Source of the DNA: Paenibacillus sp. FSL H7-0357
Lineage (GTDB): Bacteria > Bacillota > Bacilli > Paenibacillales > Paenibacillaceae
Length of the DNA stretch: 64,000 nucleotides
Direction: 5' to 3'
Assembly (NCBI RefSeq): GCF_000758525.1
Contig: NZ_CP009241.1
Coordinates: 496,001 to 560,000 of the forward strand
Shown in pieces: positions 33,434-41,811 of the stretch. The notes beneath the pieces were generated by a model, which saw only the letters and a program-made list of their open reading frames with translations, was not told where the DNA came from and did not search any database. Numbering within the stretch: the first letter of the stretch is position 1; each line of letters opens with the position of its first letter. The position numbers were made by a program, and so were the translations under genes.

Positions 33434-34732
33434 ATGGAACAACAGCAATTCATTGGAAGAGATGGGGTAGCCGCTAAAAGAAAGCAGTATTTCTATCCCT
33501 GCACCGCACACTTTTACCGTGATGCCCCGCAATTGGTGCGCGGAAGCATGCAGTTTGTCTATGATGAGAACGGCAAGCAATATACGGACTTTTTCGCCGG
33601 GGTATCCGTCGTGGCCTGTGGTCACTGCAACCCGGCGATTACAGCCCGCACGATCGAGCAGCTTCAGCAGCTCCAGCACACGTCCACGGTCTACCTAACA
33701 CAGCCGGGTGTCGACTTGGCGGAACGGCTCGAACAGCTGCTGCCGGGGAGCTTGCGCCGGACCTTCTTCGTCAACAGCGGCTCAGAGGCCAATGAAGGGG
33801 CTTTGCTCCTGGCCCGAATGCATACCGGCCGCAAAGGGTTCATTGCCCTGGAAAGCGGGCTGCACGGCCGGACTAATCTCACGATGAGCGTCACCGGCCT
33901 CCAAATGTGGAGAACCGACAAATATCTGGATGAGGACGTAACGTTCATTACACGCCCGTATGATCCTGAACTTACGCTGGAAGAGGCCGGGGCGCGGTCG
34001 CTCCAGAACCTCGAACATGTGCTGCAGGAGAAAGGCGGCCACATTGCTGCGATGATCGTCGAACCGATTCAGGGCAATGGCGGCATGATTATGCCGGTCT
34101 CCTGGTATTTCCGCGAAGTCAAGGCGCTGCTGGACCAATACGGTGTGCTGCTTATTGATGATGAGATTCAGACCGGCTACGGCCGCACCGGAGCCATGTT
34201 CGCCATGGAGCATTTCGGTGTGGTTCCGGATATCATCAGCATGGCCAAGGCGCTGGGCAACGGGGTACCGGTGGCTGCCTTCGCGACTACGGATGAAATT
34301 GCCGCCTCGTTGAACCGGCCTTCAGCCTCCACCTTCGGAGGCAATCCTGTTTCGGCGGCTACGGCATTGGCCGTATTGGATTATATTGAGGGCGAGCGGC
34401 TGGCGGAGCGGGCGGCAGAGCTTGGAGAGCGGCTGAAGCGCAGTCTGCAGCAGTTGCAGGAGCGTTATCCGGCACTGATCTCCGACGTGCGGGGTACCGG
34501 CTTGATGCTGGGGGCGGAGCTGGCTGGCAGCGACGCCGTTCCTGCGGCAGAGCTGACGGACGATGTGCTGGAAGAGATGAAGGACCGTGGATATTTGATC
34601 GGCAAAAACGGTGTGAACCGCAATGTTCTCGCCTTTCAACCGCCGCTGATCGTTACAGCGGAGGATATTGATGGTATGATAAAAGCACTGAATGAAGTGC
34701 TGCTTCAAGCCTCACACCCTCACAGGAAATGA
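33434..34732 (+). CDS. Class III PLP-dependent aminotransferase
   Basis: A 432-residue aminotransferase of the class III (ornithine/GABA/4-aminobutyrate) group. It shows FFVNSGSEANEGALLLARMHTGRKGFI, the cofactor-binding DDEIQTGYGRTG, and the PLP lysine in SMAKALGNGVPV. The N-terminus starts with a short extension before YPCTAHFYRD. The acceptor and donor cannot be deduced. It lies 145 bases after the U32 gene and 18 bases before the prenyltransferase, so it is probably co-transcribed. A GGAGAGGGACC site precedes the ATG. Confidence 0.88.
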   Translation: MEQQQFIGRDGVAAKRKQYFYPCTAHFYRDAPQLVRGSMQFVYDENGKQYTDFFAGVSVVACGHCNPAITARTIEQLQQLQHTSTVYLTQPGVDLAERLEQLLPGSLRRTFFVNSGSEANEGALLLARMHTGRKGFIALESGLHGRTNLTMSVTGLQMWRTDKYLDEDVTFITRPYDPELTLEEAGARSLQNLEHVLQEKGGHIAAMIVEPIQGNGGMIMPVSWYFREVKALLDQYGVLLIDDEIQTGYGRTGAMFAMEHFGVVPDIISMAKALGNGVPVAAFATTDEIAASLNRPSASTFGGNPVSAATALAVLDYIEGERLAERAAELGERLKRSLQQLQERYPALISDVRGTGLMLGAELAGSDAVPAAELTDDVLEEMKDRGYLIGKNGVNRNVLAFQPPLIVTAEDIDGMIKALNEVLLQASHPHRK

Positions 34733-34750
34733 AGATAAAGGAAGAATGAT

Positions 34751-35635
34751 ATGGTTATATTGAATGCTTTCAAAACCACCGCGCTCAAGCTGAAAATGTT
34801 CAGCGAACTGGTTATGTTCTCGCATACACTCTTTTCGCTGCCGTTTGCAATCATCTCGATGGTGTGGGCTGCCGGGGGATGGCCCTCCGGCCATATGATG
34901 CTGTGGGGGCTTATTGCCTTAATCGGGGCACGCAACGGCGCGAACGCCTTTAACCGGCTGGTGGACCGCACCTTTGACAAACAGAACCCGCGCACGGCGC
35001 ACCGCCATCTGCCGCAGCGGCTGCTTGCGGAGAAGGAAGTCATCCTGTTCATTGTCATCAACTACGCGCTGTTTATAGTCGCTGCCGGTATGCTGAACTT
35101 GCTTTGTCTGCTGCTGTCGCCAGTGGCCATTGTCCTGATCTCTACTTACTCCTACACGAAACGGTTTACCTTTCTCAGCCATCTGTACCTGGGGTTCGTC
35201 ATTGCCTCGGCACCGATCGGTGCATGGTTCGCTGTGACAGGAAATATCGCTTTTACGCCGTTTGTGATTGGTACAGTCGTGATGCTCTGGATTGCCGGCT
35301 TTGACATCATTTACGGCACTCAGGATATCGACTTTGACCGGCGGCACGGGTTGTGGTCGATCCCCAGCTTCTTCGGACTCGAAAATGCACTGCGGATCTC
35401 CAAAGGCCTGCATTTCATTATGATCCTGCTGCTGCTGTTCCTCTATCTCTGGCGTGATCTGGGCTGGATGTATCTTGTGGGCATCGGTATTGCTACGCTG
35501 CTCCTGATGGCGGAGCATAAGATCATCAAGCCGTCGAACCGGAAGCTGATGAAGGTGGCTTCTTATAATTTGAATCAGGTGATCAGTATGGTGATATTGC
35601 TGTGTACGCTGATTGATTATTTTTACGTTAGCTAG
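34751..35635 (+). CDS. UbiA-family polyprenyltransferase (MqnP/DmkA-like)
   Basis: A 294-residue membrane enzyme that attaches a polyprenyl tail to an aromatic quinone precursor. The first Asp-rich motif is NRLVDRTFDKQNPRTAHR and the second is DIIYGTQDIDFDRRHGLWSIP; about eight membrane helices are seen. It is closer to UbiA/MqnP-type 4-hydroxybenzoate or futalosine-pathway prenyltransferases than to MenA. In FLEET loci a prenyltransferase, DmkA, makes demethylmenaquinone, so the equivalent role is likely here, but MqnP in ordinary menaquinone synthesis is the alternative. It begins 19 bases after the aminotransferase and ends the plus-strand operon. Confidence 0.85.
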   Translation: MVILNAFKTTALKLKMFSELVMFSHTLFSLPFAIISMVWAAGGWPSGHMMLWGLIALIGARNGANAFNRLVDRTFDKQNPRTAHRHLPQRLLAEKEVILFIVINYALFIVAAGMLNLLCLLLSPVAIVLISTYSYTKRFTFLSHLYLGFVIASAPIGAWFAVTGNIAFTPFVIGTVVMLWIAGFDIIYGTQDIDFDRRHGLWSIPSFFGLENALRISKGLHFIMILLLLFLYLWRDLGWMYLVGIGIATLLLMAEHKIIKPSNRKLMKVASYNLNQVISMVILLCTLIDYFYVS

Positions 35636-35679
35636 GGGTATGGAGGCGGCGGGCGATTAGGAGAGGCTGCACTCCGGGG

Positions 35680-35801
35680 AATGTTTGGACTTCCGGCCAC
35701 TGTTATGTTTGGATTTCCTGATTTTGTTCCGCTGTCTGCGGTAGAAATCCAAACATAAAGGCGGGCGCTGGCGCTCCTCCAGTTCCAAACTTCCCCTCCG
35801 C
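35680..35801 (+). repeat. Intergenic structured repeat element, copy B
   Basis: It opens AATGTTTGGACTTCCGGCC and closes TTCCAAACTTCCCCTCCG. The stem TTATGTTTGGATTTC / GAAATCCAAACATAA is perfect over 15 bases, with loop CCGCTGTCTGCGG. The flanks and loop match copy A (8343-8512, minus strand), but the stem sequence differs while staying paired. Confidence 0.75.
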
Positions 35802-35882
35802 TCCGCATCCTAATCCGCCTTGGCACCCCGTAAGGCTAACACAAAAAAAACAACATGCCTACCCAGCGGGGGGTGGCAGAAG

Positions 35883-35915
35883 AGCGCGGAAAGCTTAGGC
35901 TGACGCGCTTTTTTT
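35883..35915 (+). terminator. Rho-independent terminator
   Basis: AGCGCG and CGCGCT with an inner AGCTT/GGCT stem are followed by seven T. It closes the plus-strand eet operon region. Confidence 0.8.
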
Positions 35916-35929
35916 GCGTGGGGAAGGAG

Positions 35930-36200
35930 GATTCAAAGCAGACAGCTTTCCTTTATTCCTGTATCCGGACTAAGGAGACGCTATTCACCTGATCTTAGCT
36001 CATTTTCTTTGCACGCGGACTGGAGAGACCTTGATCCTGCAGGAAGCAGCAAAATGGGCTTCGAAAATGCAATATAACTGCACTACGGTCCGATAGAGCA
36101 CGGATGTTGAGTTAATTCTCGAAATAACGACGCTGGAGTCCGATAGCTAATCACAGCACCACTTTGGATAAAAATGTCCTATCCAGCCCCTGTCTACAAC
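35930..36200. repeat. Intergenic CGGACT / GTCCGATAG repeat cluster
   Basis: Short units recur: CCGGACTAAGGAGAC, GCGGACTGGAGAGAC, CGGTCCGATAGAGCAC and GGAGTCCGATAGCTAAT. They contain partial inverted repeats and no coding sequence. Confidence 0.5.
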
Positions 36201-36240
36201 AAAGGGAAGAAGTTGAATATAGGCGAGTGTCACTGCTAAA

Positions 36241-36425
36241 TATGCTCACGCACGCTCATGGACCACAGTACGCTCAGCACCACGCTCACGCACGCTCATA
36301 GACGCTCAGGTAGACTCACCGCATGGCTCATGGATGCTCAATGCTCACGCACGCACACTCATGCACGCTCATGGACGCTCACATATGCTCACGCACACAC
36401 ACGTACGCTCAGCACACACGCTGTG
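36241..36425 (+). repeat. Degenerate tandem repeat of ACGCTCA-type units
   Basis: About 20 variants of CACGCTCA / GACGCTCA / ATGCTCA are packed in 185 bases (for example CTCACGCACGCTCATGGAC). The frame covering it gives a low-complexity Thr-His-Arg protein, not a credible gene. Confidence 0.75.
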
Positions 36426-36521
36426 CTGCGTTTACTTTTCAGCATAGCAAAAAGGCCAGGTATCCTAATCCAGACCCAGTTTGAGTATGTGAGGATGCGA
36501 AGAATAGTATGACAGTTGAAT

Positions 36522-36563
36522 ACATACAAAAGAGAGCCCGCTGTGGGGCTCTCTTTTGTATGT
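36522..36563 (-). terminator. Bidirectional terminator of the dmkB operon
   Basis: ACATACAAAAGAGAGCCC pairs perfectly with GGGCTCTCTTTTGTATGT over 18 bases around a GCTGTG loop. It lies 65 bases after the dmkB-like stop. Confidence 0.85.
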
Positions 36564-36627
36564 GGAACATAGTATTTAGGGTAATGGCTTACTCCATTCA
36601 GCATCCATTGGATCTCTAAGCCGGACT

Positions 36628-37608
36628 TCAGCGGTCACGTCCCGCGAAGTACTGCAGCAGCGTCTCCAGGTCGGCATTCGCCGGATAGCCGGAAAGTTGC
36701 TGCACTATGGCTGAGGCCTGATCCAGGTAATTCTGGCTGACGTCCTCGGTACGGGATAAGGCATCGCTGCGGTTGATCAGCTCCAGTACCTCGGCGACTT
36801 CCTTCCCGGATGATCCGGGGCCGATCCTACGGATGAGAGGGGCCAGCTCAGGGTCCTGCAGTGCAAAGAGGGTGGGCAGGGTTACCTGACCGTTGCGCAG
36901 GTCGCTTCCGGCCGGTTTACCAAGCACCTCGGCAGATTGGGTGAAGTCCAAGAGATCATCCTGGATCTGAAACGACATTCCGAGCGCTTCACCGAAGGCA
37001 TAGAGAAGATTCGCCACTTCTTCAGTGCTTTCAGCGGACAGTGCGCCTACCCTGAGGCAGGTGGCCATCAGCAGCGCTGTTTTGTTACGCGATTTCTCCA
37101 GGTACTGCTCAAACGTCAGATCATAATCGTAGGCATGCTCCATTTGCTGGTATTCACCCAGGCATAATTGAGCGGTGGCTACGGAGGATAGATCATGGAC
37201 GTAGCGGTTTTTGTCACCTGTGTATTTGCTTAAGAGCTCAATTACGCGGGCGGACATATAGTTTCCGATATGCACAGCGGATAATACACCGGTTTTGGTA
37301 TGAAGCGCTGCCCCGCCCCGCCGAAGCTCTGCATCGTCAATGATATCATCATGAATTAAAGAGGCCGCGTGAATAAACTCGGCAGCAGCGGATAATTGCA
37401 GCGCTCTGCGGCCTGGGGACTTGCGTCCGAACCGGCTGCCCACAATGACCATCAGCGGACGCAGGCGTTTCCCGCCTGAGCCGATCAGCTCAAGAATACT
37501 CTGGGCCAGCTGTGACTTTTTGGGCACATCCCGGTCACGGGCTACAAGGTTTTCAATTTCGCGGTTAATTTCATTAATGTCTATATTCAAGGCTTCATGC
37601 AGCTTCAT
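36628..37608 (-). CDS. dmkB: Polyprenyl diphosphate synthase (heptaprenyl synthase component II-like, DmkB-like)
   Basis: A 326-residue trans-prenyltransferase that builds the quinone side chain. The first Asp-rich motif HDDIIDD lies at residues 86-92 with GGKRLRP before it, and the second is FQIQDDLLD at about 215. The length and motifs fit HepT/IspB enzymes. A TTG-started frame reaches 37629, but the ATG at 37608 has an AGGTGG site. It lies 17 bases after the heptaprenyl component I-like gene. DmkB is the corresponding enzyme in FLEET loci; supply of ordinary menaquinone tails is the alternative. Confidence 0.88.
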   Translation of the reverse strand: MKLHEALNIDINEINREIENLVARDRDVPKKSQLAQSILELIGSGGKRLRPLMVIVGSRFGRKSPGRRALQLSAAAEFIHAASLIHDDIIDDAELRRGGAALHTKTGVLSAVHIGNYMSARVIELLSKYTGDKNRYVHDLSSVATAQLCLGEYQQMEHAYDYDLTFEQYLEKSRNKTALLMATCLRVGALSAESTEEVANLLYAFGEALGMSFQIQDDLLDFTQSAEVLGKPAGSDLRNGQVTLPTLFALQDPELAPLIRRIGPGSSGKEVAEVLELINRSDALSRTEDVSQNYLDQASAIVQQLSGYPANADLETLLQYFAGRDR

Positions 37609-37625
37609 AGTAAGATTCCCACCTG

Positions 37626-38078
37626 TCAAATGGCTTTGCTTGTGCGGTTCTGCTGCCTTTGCTCTTGGAGAAGGAATTCTTCAATTCCTGCAACCGGATT
37701 TTGATCCGTGAAGTCTCCATTTGCACGCCGTATCTGCATTTTTTTGATCGAGGGAGCCAAATATGCAACCAGATCCAGCTCGCGGCATTTCACCGCAAAC
37801 TGAAGGTAGAAGCTGTATAAGTAGTCTCCATCCAAAATGTTGCGGGTCAGGTCGGGATGATGTGGGACACAATCCATATGGCGCCCTGCCGCCATGGTAA
37901 GAATCGTGTAAATACCTAGCAAATGGACTTTGCGGTTATATTCCAGATCATGGCGTTCCAGTACCGGGAGCAGCTGCTCACATTCTGCCGGAGAGAGATG
38001 CAACTGAATTCCGGCAATCGGTGACATTTCAGTCTGTAATAGCCGGAAGGTATCTTCAATGAGTTGTTTGTTCACCAT
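37626..38078 (-). CDS. Heptaprenyl diphosphate synthase component I-like protein (HepS-like, short)
   Basis: A 150-residue helical protein. The C-terminal half, ILDGDYLYSFYLQFAVKCRELDLVAYLAPSIKKMQI, resembles the HepS (component I) chain that pairs with HepT. It is shorter than B. subtilis HepS (about 250). The pairing with the downstream synthase, only 17 bases away, supports it as that enzyme's partner subunit. An AAGGAGAG site precedes the ATG. Confidence 0.65.
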   Translation of the reverse strand: MVNKQLIEDTFRLLQTEMSPIAGIQLHLSPAECEQLLPVLERHDLEYNRKVHLLGIYTILTMAAGRHMDCVPHHPDLTRNILDGDYLYSFYLQFAVKCRELDLVAYLAPSIKKMQIRRANGDFTDQNPVAGIEEFLLQEQRQQNRTSKAI

Positions 38079-38244
38079 ATTCTCTCCTTCTTGTCGGTTT
38101 TGCCGGAAGAAACCATAACCTTGATTATCCCTACAAAACCATTATTTAAAACAAAGACAGGCGTTTGCTTGAATCATTGCCTGCTTGCTGGAAGCTCAAA
38201 TACAAATTAGGACGTGAAAGATGCTTTCACCTGTGTAAATAAGG

Positions 38245-38275
38245 AGAGTAATGTGTCCTAGGGACACATTACTCT
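38245..38275. terminator. Perfect 14-base palindrome after ndh2
   Basis: AGAGTAATGTGTCC and GGACACATTACTCT pair with a three-base loop, 48 bases after the ndh2 stop. There is no strong T run, but position suggests transcription termination. Confidence 0.6.
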
Positions 38276-38322
38276 TATGAACATCATATTCAACTGCAGC
38301 GGTATTTCATTCCTGCCTAACG

Positions 38323-40203
38323 TCAGTCGGTATACAGATACCATCGCCGGACGAGCGGTATCCTTTTCCACTGCTTTTTGAGCCAAGGAAGAACGTAGTA
38401 ATCCAGACCGAAGATGCTGCCGGATCCGCCGATTGTGGCGATTGCCGCACCAACATACCAGAGCATTTCCGTCGACGCCATCTTCGTCGACCAGATCATG
38501 ACGGCCATACCGATGGTAGCGATCGAAGCAATTGCTGTGAACAGACCTACGATAAGCATAATACCAAAGACGATTTCGGCACAAACCATACCGATTTGGA
38601 ACCATTTAGCCAGGAACGTATAAGTTCCGTCATTGTTGTAGAACATTAAATCCATGAACCAGTTCGTAATATCATATACGAAGCCTGGAACCGGCAAAGC
38701 TTCAACCGCTTCTTTGGCTGTCGTAACTGCAGAAGCAGCCGACTGTGCATCCACTGTATCTTTTACAGCATCTACGGCAACGCTGGCCGATGATGCAGCG
38801 TCTGTAGCGAATGGAGCTGCAGGAATCAGGAAAATCTTATCCGGATCTTCCCATATCTTCTTCATCTTGTCGATACCTTCATACAGCCACATGCCCCCGA
38901 GAAGCATGCGGAGCGGAACGAGCCAGAAGTTTGGCGAACGTTTGGAGAAGTGGCCGCCGAGGAAGCTCTTGCGGTTTTCCACATGGAAGAACTCATGCAT
39001 CATATAAGTCCAGACTTTGTTGAAACCAACAACCTGGGACAGGTAGAACATATTGATAAAGTGTTTGGAGAGCATAGCCATAAAGCCGGTGAGCATAAAC
39101 AGCTTGCCTGGGAGGCCGACGTTGGCCACACCGTAGCGGCTGCCTATGGAAACCATTGTACCGTGGAAACCTGGTTTGTAGGCCTTCTTGGCAGTTCCTT
39201 TGATGTCGGCGGTAATGTTGCCGGCAATAACTGGAGCTGCTTGTTCGGCGTTCTCAACCATTTGCGGTACAGGACGTGTTTCGCCTTCAGGGATGAAGAA
39301 GATGTTATCCCCTACAACGTATACGTTCTTGTGGTCTACACTTTCAAGGTTTTCGTTCGTTACAATCCGCTTGCGTCCTTGTTGCTGAACTTCAAGGTTG
39401 CCAACGATTTCAGAGCCTTCAACACCGGCTGTCCAGACAATGGTCTGTGCATCCACGATGTTTTTCTCACCGAGAGCCACACTGCCTTTGCCTACCTCGG
39501 TGATCTTGGCGCCTGTAACGATTTCTACATTCATCTTGCGAAGGCGGGCTTCTGCTTTCTGGATCAGCTTATCCGGCAGGATAGGCAGAATCTTAGGAGC
39601 CATATCGGCTACAATCAGCCGCACTTCAGAAGGGTCGATGTAGAACTCTTTGCACAATTCTTCGCGTTGTTCGGCCATTTCCCCAACCAGCTCGACACCC
39701 GTAAAGCCGGCGCCGATAATAACGAAGGTCAGCATGGAACGGCGTACAGCCGCATTCTTCTCTTGAGCCGCTTTGGTATACATGTCGCGGATTTGACGTT
39801 TGAGCGCAACCGCGTCGTCATAGGACCAGAAGGAGAAGGTATTCTCTTCAGCTCCCGGTATCCCGAAGAAAGTAGGTTTGCTGCCTGTGCCGATTACCAG
39901 GTAATCATAAGCATAGGTAGCTTTGTCGGATTTAAGCTTCTTGTTCTTGAAATCAATGTTGCTGATCTCATCAAGAACTACATCTACTTTAAGACCTGCA
40001 AAGATTTTCTTCAGATCAATCTTAATTGAATCCTCGGGCGCGCGGTTCGCTGAAACCTCATGCAGCTCAGTCAATAGAGTGTGATAGGGATTCCGGTCGA
40101 TCAGTTTGATTTCTACATCTTTGTCGTTCTTAAATTTCTTTGCCAGTTTCTTAGCCGTGAGTACGCCGCCGTAGCCGCCGCCCAAAATGACTATTTTCTT
40201 CAA
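38323..40203 (-). CDS. ndh2: Type II NADH dehydrogenase with C-terminal membrane domain (Ndh2-like)
   Basis: A 626-residue flavoprotein that passes electrons from NADH to (demethyl)menaquinone without pumping protons. The FAD-binding GGGYGG is at residues 8-13 and a second NAD-binding GAGFTGVELVGEM at about 163. The FAD closing region is YVVGDNIFF...PQMVENAEQAA. After about residue 420 comes a membrane part with DoxX-like helices (LVPLRMLLGGMWLYEGIDKMKKIW and IGMVCAEIVFGIMLIVGLFTAI). Listeria Ndh2 of the FLEET system has the same extended C-terminus, which ordinary Ndh lacks. It starts 50 bases after the pplA-like gene and is probably co-transcribed with it. Confidence 0.88.
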   Translation of the reverse strand: MKKIVILGGGYGGVLTAKKLAKKFKNDKDVEIKLIDRNPYHTLLTELHEVSANRAPEDSIKIDLKKIFAGLKVDVVLDEISNIDFKNKKLKSDKATYAYDYLVIGTGSKPTFFGIPGAEENTFSFWSYDDAVALKRQIRDMYTKAAQEKNAAVRRSMLTFVIIGAGFTGVELVGEMAEQREELCKEFYIDPSEVRLIVADMAPKILPILPDKLIQKAEARLRKMNVEIVTGAKITEVGKGSVALGEKNIVDAQTIVWTAGVEGSEIVGNLEVQQQGRKRIVTNENLESVDHKNVYVVGDNIFFIPEGETRPVPQMVENAEQAAPVIAGNITADIKGTAKKAYKPGFHGTMVSIGSRYGVANVGLPGKLFMLTGFMAMLSKHFINMFYLSQVVGFNKVWTYMMHEFFHVENRKSFLGGHFSKRSPNFWLVPLRMLLGGMWLYEGIDKMKKIWEDPDKIFLIPAAPFATDAASSASVAVDAVKDTVDAQSAASAVTTAKEAVEALPVPGFVYDITNWFMDLMFYNNDGTYTFLAKWFQIGMVCAEIVFGIMLIVGLFTAIASIATIGMAVMIWSTKMASTEMLWYVGAAIATIGGSGSIFGLDYYVLPWLKKQWKRIPLVRRWYLYTD

Positions 40204-40252
40204 GAGAAACTCACCTCATTCGTCTGATTAGCTGCAAGAGGAGTGCGAATTA

Positions 40253-41161
40253 TTATTTCGCGCCTTCGAGTGCTTTTTCTGCCAGTGTAAAGTATTCGCC
40301 TACGTGGATGGATACGCCGGAAATGGCATCTGTTTTACCTTCGGCATCCAAAGTAGGAGCAGCACCTTTGTTTTCAAGGAAATACTTTTCAGCCAATGCG
40401 ATTTCTTCATGCCATTCAGCAGAAGCACCGCCGGCTTTCATGCCGTATTTGCCGTCTACAGAGAATTGTTTCTTATCGTCGCCTGCAGCATTCAAACCGC
40501 TGAATTTAACAGCAACAACATTTCCGTTTGCAACAGTCAGGTCAACTGTGGATTTCCAGCCGGATTCTTTATCCATTTCGCCTTCTGCATGATATCCGCC
40601 GTCTTTGTAAGCACCAGCTTCGGCAGGACCGGCAGCAAGTGCAGCTTGAGCAGCAGCGACAAAGTCATTTACATGTACGGATACACCGGAGATTGCATCT
40701 GTATGTCCTTCAGCATCAACAGTGATTGCTGCAGGATCTTGTTTTTCGATCAGGTAAGCTTCGGCTTTAACTGCTTGCTCATGCCATTCGGATTGAGCGC
40801 CGCCCTTTTCAACCAAACCGTATTTACCATCTTCAGAAACTTTTTTCTTCAGATCGCCTGCGTTTTTAACGTTAAAAGCATTCCAATCAGCTTTGGTAAT
40901 TTTTCCGCCTTCTACAGTCAGCAGGGCGTAAGTTTGCCAGCCGGTTTCTGCATCTGCTTCAATAGTTCCGAAGTAAGTACCGTCCTTGTATTTTCCAGTC
41001 TCTGTTCCAGCAGTGTTGCTGCCGGAGTTGGTAGCTGGTGCGGTAGTTTCTACAGGAGCATTTGTTGGTGCAGCGTTGTTAGCATCATTGTTGTTGCCAC
41101 AACCCGCGAGCAGAGTACCGAGTACAAGAGCGCTCGACAAGATTACAGAAGCTTTTTTCAT
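40253..41161 (-). CDS. pplA: Double FMN-binding lipoprotein (PplA-like)
   Basis: A 302-residue lipoprotein. Signal peptide with lipobox LLAGC (Cys21), then an Asn/Pro/Thr-rich linker to about residue 55, and two FMN_bind domains (about 56-175 and 185-302). Each ends with TDAISGVS-x-HV, the position where the flavin transferase attaches FMN (Ser161 and Ser284), with Ser in place of the more usual Thr. In Listeria, PplA has two such domains and carries electrons from the membrane to extracellular acceptors. An AGGTCATATCAA leader precedes the ATG. Regulation by an FNR/CRP-like factor is suggested by three palindromes upstream. Confidence 0.9.
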   Translation of the reverse strand: MKKASVILSSALVLGTLLAGCGNNNDANNAAPTNAPVETTAPATNSGSNTAGTETGKYKDGTYFGTIEADAETGWQTYALLTVEGGKITKADWNAFNVKNAGDLKKKVSEDGKYGLVEKGGAQSEWHEQAVKAEAYLIEKQDPAAITVDAEGHTDAISGVSVHVNDFVAAAQAALAAGPAEAGAYKDGGYHAEGEMDKESGWKSTVDLTVANGNVVAVKFSGLNAAGDDKKQFSVDGKYGMKAGGASAEWHEEIALAEKYFLENKGAAPTLDAEGKTDAISGVSIHVGEYFTLAEKALEGAK

Positions 41162-41181
41162 TTGATATGACCTCCAAAAAT

Positions 41182-41210
41182 AGTTTAAAATATATATATT
41201 AAAATGTAAA
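41182..41210 (-). promoter_or_regulatory. Promoter of the pplA-ndh2 unit
   Basis: Minus strand: -35 TTTACA (41205-41210), 17-base spacer, -10 TAAACT (41182-41187). The sequence around is very AT-rich so alternatives exist. Confidence 0.5.
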
Positions 41211-41231
41211 ACATTTTAATAGTCGTTGGAA

Positions 41232-41406
41232 GTGACAAAAATCACTTTATAAATGACATATGTCACGTGTACCCAAGGCTTTAGACCCTAATTGTAGCAT
41301 TACCTTGACATATATCGGTCAGCATTAGAAAAAAATTTAGACATCTTGTTTCTACTTCGATGGCATTTTAGCACAAGGGAGGAAAATATCATGTGAAAAT
41401 AATCAC
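41232..41406. promoter_or_regulatory. Three FNR/CRP-type palindromes upstream of pplA
   Basis: GTGA-CAAAAA-TCAC (41232-41245), TGA-CATATG-TCAC (41254-41266) and TGTGA-AAATAA-TCACT (41392-41407) each fit GTGA-N6-TCAC. The first is centred about 61 bases upstream of the predicted start, a class I activator position. FNR, another Crp-family factor or Rex are candidates. Confidence 0.6.
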
Positions 41407-41607
41407 TTAACGAACAAAAAATTAATTTACATTTGGATTATATCAATTTTTAAAATATATTGATACCCATTTTAAAAGACTATTATGTGACAAAATACGA
41501 CTTCATTCTGCAGACTGTCCAGATTCATATCCGGGGAGCACGGTTAAGTATTTACTAGACATGAGCTTCTAAACGATACCTAAATAAGGCTAAGGAGATG
41601 ACATGTA

Positions 41608-41811
41608 ATGGATAACAATGTGGTTAAAGGAAAATGGCTGCAGCTTAAAGGTGAAGCCAAAAAGCAGTGGGGCAAGCTTACTGACGATGATCTTGACGTA
41701 ATTGACGGCGAGAAGGATAAATTGGTCGGTAAATTGCAGGAACGTTACGGACATACCAAGGATGCCGCAGAGGCGGAATATAACAGCTGGGAGAAGTCGT
41801 TCCGCAGCTAG
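41608..41811 (+). CDS. CsbD-family stress protein
   Basis: A 67-residue acidic, charged protein with the CsbD pattern: VVKGKWLQLKGEAKKQWGKLTDDDLDVIDGEKDKLVGKLQERYG. CsbD proteins are made under general stress in many Bacillota under sigma-B; the function is unknown. An AAGGAGATG site precedes the start. The gene diverges from pplA across a 446-base AT-rich region. Confidence 0.9.
   Translation: MDNNVVKGKWLQLKGEAKKQWGKLTDDDLDVIDGEKDKLVGKLQERYGHTKDAAEAEYNSWEKSFRS

Noticed and set aside
36241..36425. CRISPR array
   Set aside because: Units are short, degenerate and contiguous, without spacers of uniform length; no cas genes are present.
36258..36512. Thr-His-Arg-rich ORF over the tandem repeat
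   Set aside because: Low-complexity translation of a short DNA repeat, no ribosome binding site.
38950..40029. 359-codon plus-strand frame opposite ndh2
   Set aside because: Antisense to a recognised NADH dehydrogenase; no ribosome binding site or family pattern.
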